8,435 nt of DNA from Chloroflexota bacterium. Lineage in GTDB: Bacteria; Chloroflexota; Anaerolineae; Aggregatilineales; Aggregatilineaceae. Location of the stretch: NCBI GenBank assembly GCA_016234525.1, contig JACRBK010000429.1, forward strand, positions 1-8,435, given 5' to 3'. The notes beneath the pieces were generated by a model. That model saw nothing but the letters and a program-made list of their open reading frames with translations, had not been told where the DNA came from and made no database searches. Of the stretch, positions 6,035-8,435 are shown piece by piece; position 1 is the first letter of the stretch, and the number at the start of each line of letters is the position of its first letter. Both the position numbers and the translations under genes were made by a program.

Positions 6035-7705
6035 ATGCGCAAGTGGTCCCTATTACTCGTTGTTGTTTTGGTAGTGGCAATGCTGCCCACTCTCCCCGAC
6101 AGCCCGTCGGCTGCCGCACAAGAAGGCAAGACCTTCGTTTGGGGCGCAGAAGCCAACCCAGTTCAACTTGATCCGGCAGTCGTTACCGACGGCGCTTCAT
6201 TCCGCGTTACCGTTCAAGGCTGCGAACCCCTGCTGTTCTACGATGGTTCAACCACCAATCCCATCCCTGGCCTGGCGAAGAGCTGGACTACCAGTGAAGA
6301 CGGCCTCGTTTGGACGTTCGAACTGGTAGATAATGCCACGTTCCATGACGGCACGCCGTTTAATGCTGAAGCGGTTGTTTATAACTTCGAGCGTTGGCGT
6401 TTTACCACCCACCCCACCCACTGGGCCGAATCGGTCTTTGAATATTACGACGCCATGTGGGGCGGCTTCGATGATTCTGAAAACCGGATCATTGACAAAG
6501 TGGAAGCTACTGGCGAGTTCCAGGTTACCTTTACGCTCACCTCGCCCTACGGTTCGATGTTGAACACCCTGGCGATGCCCATGTTCTCGATTGCCAGCCC
6601 TGCTGCTATCGAAGCGGCTGGCGCGCAGTATGGTACCCCCGAAGTGGGTTACTCCTGCACTGGCCCCTACACCTTTGTCGAGTGGGTGAGCGACGATCAC
6701 GTAACATTGGCTCGTAACGCCACCTATTGGGGCGACTTCCCTGGCAATACGGATCAGGTCGTTTTCCGTATTATCCCCGACGCTGCCGCCCGTTTTGCCG
6801 CCCTGCAATCTGGCGAAATTGACGGTTTCGAAGGCCCGAATGTGGAAGATCTTGAGGCCATCGAAGGCTCAGATAATATGCAAGTTTTGATGCGCGGCCC
6901 GTTGAATGTCATGTACCTCGCGTTTAGCTACCGCGTCAAAGAATTCCAGGATGTAAATGTTCGCAAGGCGATTGCCATGGCGATCAACCGTCAGGAAATC
7001 GTGGATGCGTTCTATCCGCCCGGCGCGGTTATCGCCACGACCATGATCCCGCCGTCACTGTGGGGTTATAATGCCGATGTTCCCGCTTTCGACTATGATC
7101 CCGAAGCTGCAAAAGCGCTGCTCGCCGAAGCGGGTTATCCCGATGGCTTCAGCGAAGTCTCGATCATGAAAGTGGACGAGAATGGCGTTGTGACCGACGA
7201 AGTAGAAACCACCATGCCGTTGACCCTGTACTACCAGCCTGTCGCGCGCCCCTACAACCCCGATGGCGAGGGTATTGGCGAAGCGATGGTCAGCTATCTG
7301 GCTGACATCGGTCTGGAAGCCGAACTTGGCTCGGTTGGTGACTGGTCCGCCTATCTTGAAGCCCGCAGCAATGGTGAATTGAACGGCCTGTACCAGTTGG
7401 GTTGGACGGGTGACAACGGCGATCCCGACAACTTCTTGGGCTACTTCTATGCAGCTAACCCGGTCGCGCGTGAAGGTTTCTATTCCAACGCCGAAGTTGG
7501 CACACTGTTGATGCAGGCGCGCGCTATGGCAGATCAGGCCGAACGCGAACCGATCTACCAGCAGGTTGAAGTATTGCAGCACGACGAAGTCGCGCGTGTT
7601 TATATCGCCCACACTGGCGTGCCGTTAGCGTTCTCGACGCGCGTATCGGGGTATGTGCCGAACCCGCTGTCGACCGAACACTTTAAGCTCGTCACTGTCG
7701 AATAG
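6035..7705 (+). CDS. ABC transporter solute-binding protein, family 5 (DppA/OppA-like)
   Basis: This 556-residue exported protein has a Sec signal peptide: Arg2-Lys3, a hydrophobic core at about 5-20, and a probable signal peptidase I site after AAA at 26-28. There is no lipobox cysteine. The mature protein carries the family 5 signature (GLAKSW at 79-84, then a WTFELVDNATFHDGTPFNA stretch) and the loop GWTGDNGDPDNF (456-467). E. coli DppA has nearly the same loop, and there an Asp contacts the amino group of the bound dipeptide. Cys63 and Cys208 are the only cysteines and may form a disulfide. The protein should bind a peptide or similar small solute outside the membrane and pass it to an ABC permease; the exact ligand cannot be told. 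Length is normal for the family. No permease or ATPase genes follow: the gene ends at a terminator and the next gene is unrelated, so it is an orphan or stand-alone binding protein. Confidence 0.95.
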   Translation: MRKWSLLLVVVLVVAMLPTLPDSPSAAAQEGKTFVWGAEANPVQLDPAVVTDGASFRVTVQGCEPLLFYDGSTTNPIPGLAKSWTTSEDGLVWTFELVDNATFHDGTPFNAEAVVYNFERWRFTTHPTHWAESVFEYYDAMWGGFDDSENRIIDKVEATGEFQVTFTLTSPYGSMLNTLAMPMFSIASPAAIEAAGAQYGTPEVGYSCTGPYTFVEWVSDDHVTLARNATYWGDFPGNTDQVVFRIIPDAAARFAALQSGEIDGFEGPNVEDLEAIEGSDNMQVLMRGPLNVMYLAFSYRVKEFQDVNVRKAIAMAINRQEIVDAFYPPGAVIATTMIPPSLWGYNADVPAFDYDPEAAKALLAEAGYPDGFSEVSIMKVDENGVVTDEVETTMPLTLYYQPVARPYNPDGEGIGEAMVSYLADIGLEAELGSVGDWSAYLEARSNGELNGLYQLGWTGDNGDPDNFLGYFYAANPVAREGFYSNAEVGTLLMQARAMADQAEREPIYQQVEVLQHDEVARVYIAHTGVPLAFSTRVSGYVPNPLSTEHFKLVTVE

Positions 7706-7731
7706 TTCTGCCCGTTTTTTAGCAGTTCATG

Positions 7732-7769
7732 CAGGGGGGATGCCTGAAAAGGTATCTCCCTTGTTTTTT
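7732..7769 (+). terminator. Rho-independent terminator after the solute-binding protein
   Basis: A 13-base-pair stem (7732-7744 with 7751-7763, including a few G-U pairs) encloses the loop TGAAAA and is followed by a T-rich tract ending at 7769. It begins 26 bases after the stop codon at 7705 and should end the transcript of the binding protein, separating it from the lipoprotein gene downstream. Confidence 0.85.
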
Positions 7770-7880
7770 AGGTGTTCGTTCTATGGCACAAAGCCCGGTT
7801 GAGCCGTACAATTTCTGATGTGGTTGTAGAAATGCGGCGCCGCTGCGCCCATTCATTTAGTGATCGAAGCAGGTACAGAG
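7770..7880 (+). other. Short intergenic spacer before the second lipoprotein
   Basis: These 111 bases hold no gene that I can support. A promoter for the following lipoprotein is expected here, because a strong terminator precedes it. TACAAT at 7807-7812 resembles a -10 box, but the sequence at -35 spacing (TGGCAC) is a poor match. A perfect but short five-base-pair hairpin lies at 7836-7849 and has no T-run. Confidence 0.3.
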
Positions 7881-8435
7881 ATGATACGCCGCGTACAGGT
7901 GTGGTTGATCGTAGGATGTGCAGCGCTGCTGTTGGCTGCGTGTGGCGATGATAACGGCTCTCCGCAGGGCGATCCGCCGCTGTTGAGCGGGTTTGAGTCG
8001 ATGCCGAAGCAGATTATCACCCTGGTGCTGACTCCGACTCCCAGCCCCGTTGTGGCCGGGATGCCGGTGGTTTCCGTCGCCCAGCCTAGTCCGACCCCTG
8101 GCGCGCCTCGCCCAACCGTCACCTTAACCCCCTATGTAGGCGTGTTTTTGGGCGAAACGGTAAGCGAAGAGGGGGAACCACTTCCCACACTGGCTCCGTA
8201 TGTGATCAACCCGGCAGCCGGTGGCGCTGTAGTGGGTGTAGGGGTGAATAACACAACCGGCGGCACGTGTGGAATCCCGGTGGCGGCGCGTTTTGGCAAC
8301 GCTTATAACACTAATGCCAGCGTCCAACAGCGAATCGGCTGCCCGGTGAACGGCGGATCGGTGATTTTGGGCATGGTGACGGAGCCGTTTGAGCGTGGCA
8401 ATATGTTCTGGCGATCCGACACCCGGCAGATTTAC
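7881..8435 (+). CDS. Lipoprotein with Pro/Thr linker and FERG-x-M-x-W domain, C-terminus cut by window edge
   Basis: The frame from ATG 7881 stays open for 185 codons to the window end. The N-terminus MIRR is followed by a hydrophobic core and lipobox LLAAC with lipidated Cys21, then Gly-Asp-Asp, so the product should be membrane-anchored and exported. Residues about 50-108 are a Pro/Thr/Val-rich spacer (TPTPSP, PSPTPGAP). From about 130 the sequence is compact: FGNAYNTNASVQQRIGCPV (138-156) is followed by EPFERGNMFWR (168-178) and TRQIY. The FERG-x-M-x-W...IY pattern also occurs in the lipoprotein at 1665-2720, where it precedes GFG and RLGWA motifs, so the missing part here probably continues the same domain. 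AGG seven bases upstream of ATG is a moderate Shine-Dalgarno. It is separated from the binding protein by a terminator and is probably its own transcription unit. No enzymatic motif is visible; function is unknown. Confidence 0.8.
   Translation, partial: MIRRVQVWLIVGCAALLLAACGDDNGSPQGDPPLLSGFESMPKQIITLVLTPTPSPVVAGMPVVSVAQPSPTPGAPRPTVTLTPYVGVFLGETVSEEGEPLPTLAPYVINPAAGGAVVGVGVNNTTGGTCGIPVAARFGNAYNTNASVQQRIGCPVNGGSVILGMVTEPFERGNMFWRSDTRQIY

Noticed and set aside
6248..6808. Long minus-strand open frame opposite the solute-binding protein (and a similar one at 7055-7612)
   Set aside because: Antisense shadows of a strongly supported gene; low-complexity translations without domain features.
7711..7720. 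T-run just after the stop codon of the binding protein as a first terminator
   Set aside because: No stable GC-rich stem precedes it; the real terminator is at 7732-7769.
7836..7849. GGCGC-CGCT-GCGCC hairpin upstream of the right-hand lipoprotein as a regulatory element
   Set aside because: Perfect but only five base pairs, with no following T-run and no known element resembling it.
7853..8122. Minus-strand frame of 89 codons opposite the right-hand lipoprotein
   Set aside because: The plus-strand frame here has a signal peptide, lipobox and linker and runs open to the edge. The minus frame is its shadow.

Overview
The window looks like a chromosomal segment from a free-living bacterium, most plausibly a Chloroflexota (Anaerolineae-like) lineage. 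This is inferred from protein style and not from any marker gene. There are two lipoproteins with long Pro/Thr linkers and a shared C-terminal domain containing an FERG-x-M-x-W signature, an M50 protease of the 'FGTLGAFIQ' type, a family 5 peptide-binding protein and moderately GC-rich coding sequence. No RNA genes, CRISPR arrays, insertion sequences or phage genes were seen.

Left and centre (1-5852, all minus strand). Six tightly packed genes read right to left from one good sigma70-type promoter (TAGACA-18 bp-TATACT, 5823-5852). In transcription order they are: a deoxynucleoside kinase with a DYMFDKDRLFA motif; a second deoxynucleoside kinase with a DRS motif, overlapping the first by 26 bases; a soluble GAF-PAS histidine kinase; a lipoprotein with a Pro/Thr linker and Ig-like domain; a site-2 (M50) intramembrane protease; and a membrane-anchored lytic transglycosylase, which runs off the left edge. 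Gaps after the first overlap are 56, 34, 17 and 12 bases, with no terminator between genes, so one transcription unit is likely. Two cytosolic nucleotide-salvage enzymes and a cytosolic sensor kinase therefore share a transcript with three envelope proteins. The functional link is not known from the sequence.

Divergent intergenic region (5776-6034). It holds the minus-strand promoter, an imperfect dyad (5941-5965) that could be an operator, and a strong Shine-Dalgarno for the rightward gene.

Right (6035-8435, plus strand). A complete DppA-like extracytoplasmic solute-binding protein stands alone, with no permease or ATPase genes beside it, and ends at a strong rho-independent terminator (7732-7769). 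About 110 bases later a second lipoprotein starts and runs off the right edge. Its C-terminal part carries the same FERG-x-M-x-W...IY signature as the lipoprotein of the left operon.

Nothing here is a clear new defence or mobile system. The points most worth following are the unusual composition of the operon, the divergent tandem nucleoside kinases, the possible protease-substrate relation between the M50 protease and the adjacent transglycosylase, and the shared lipoprotein domain.
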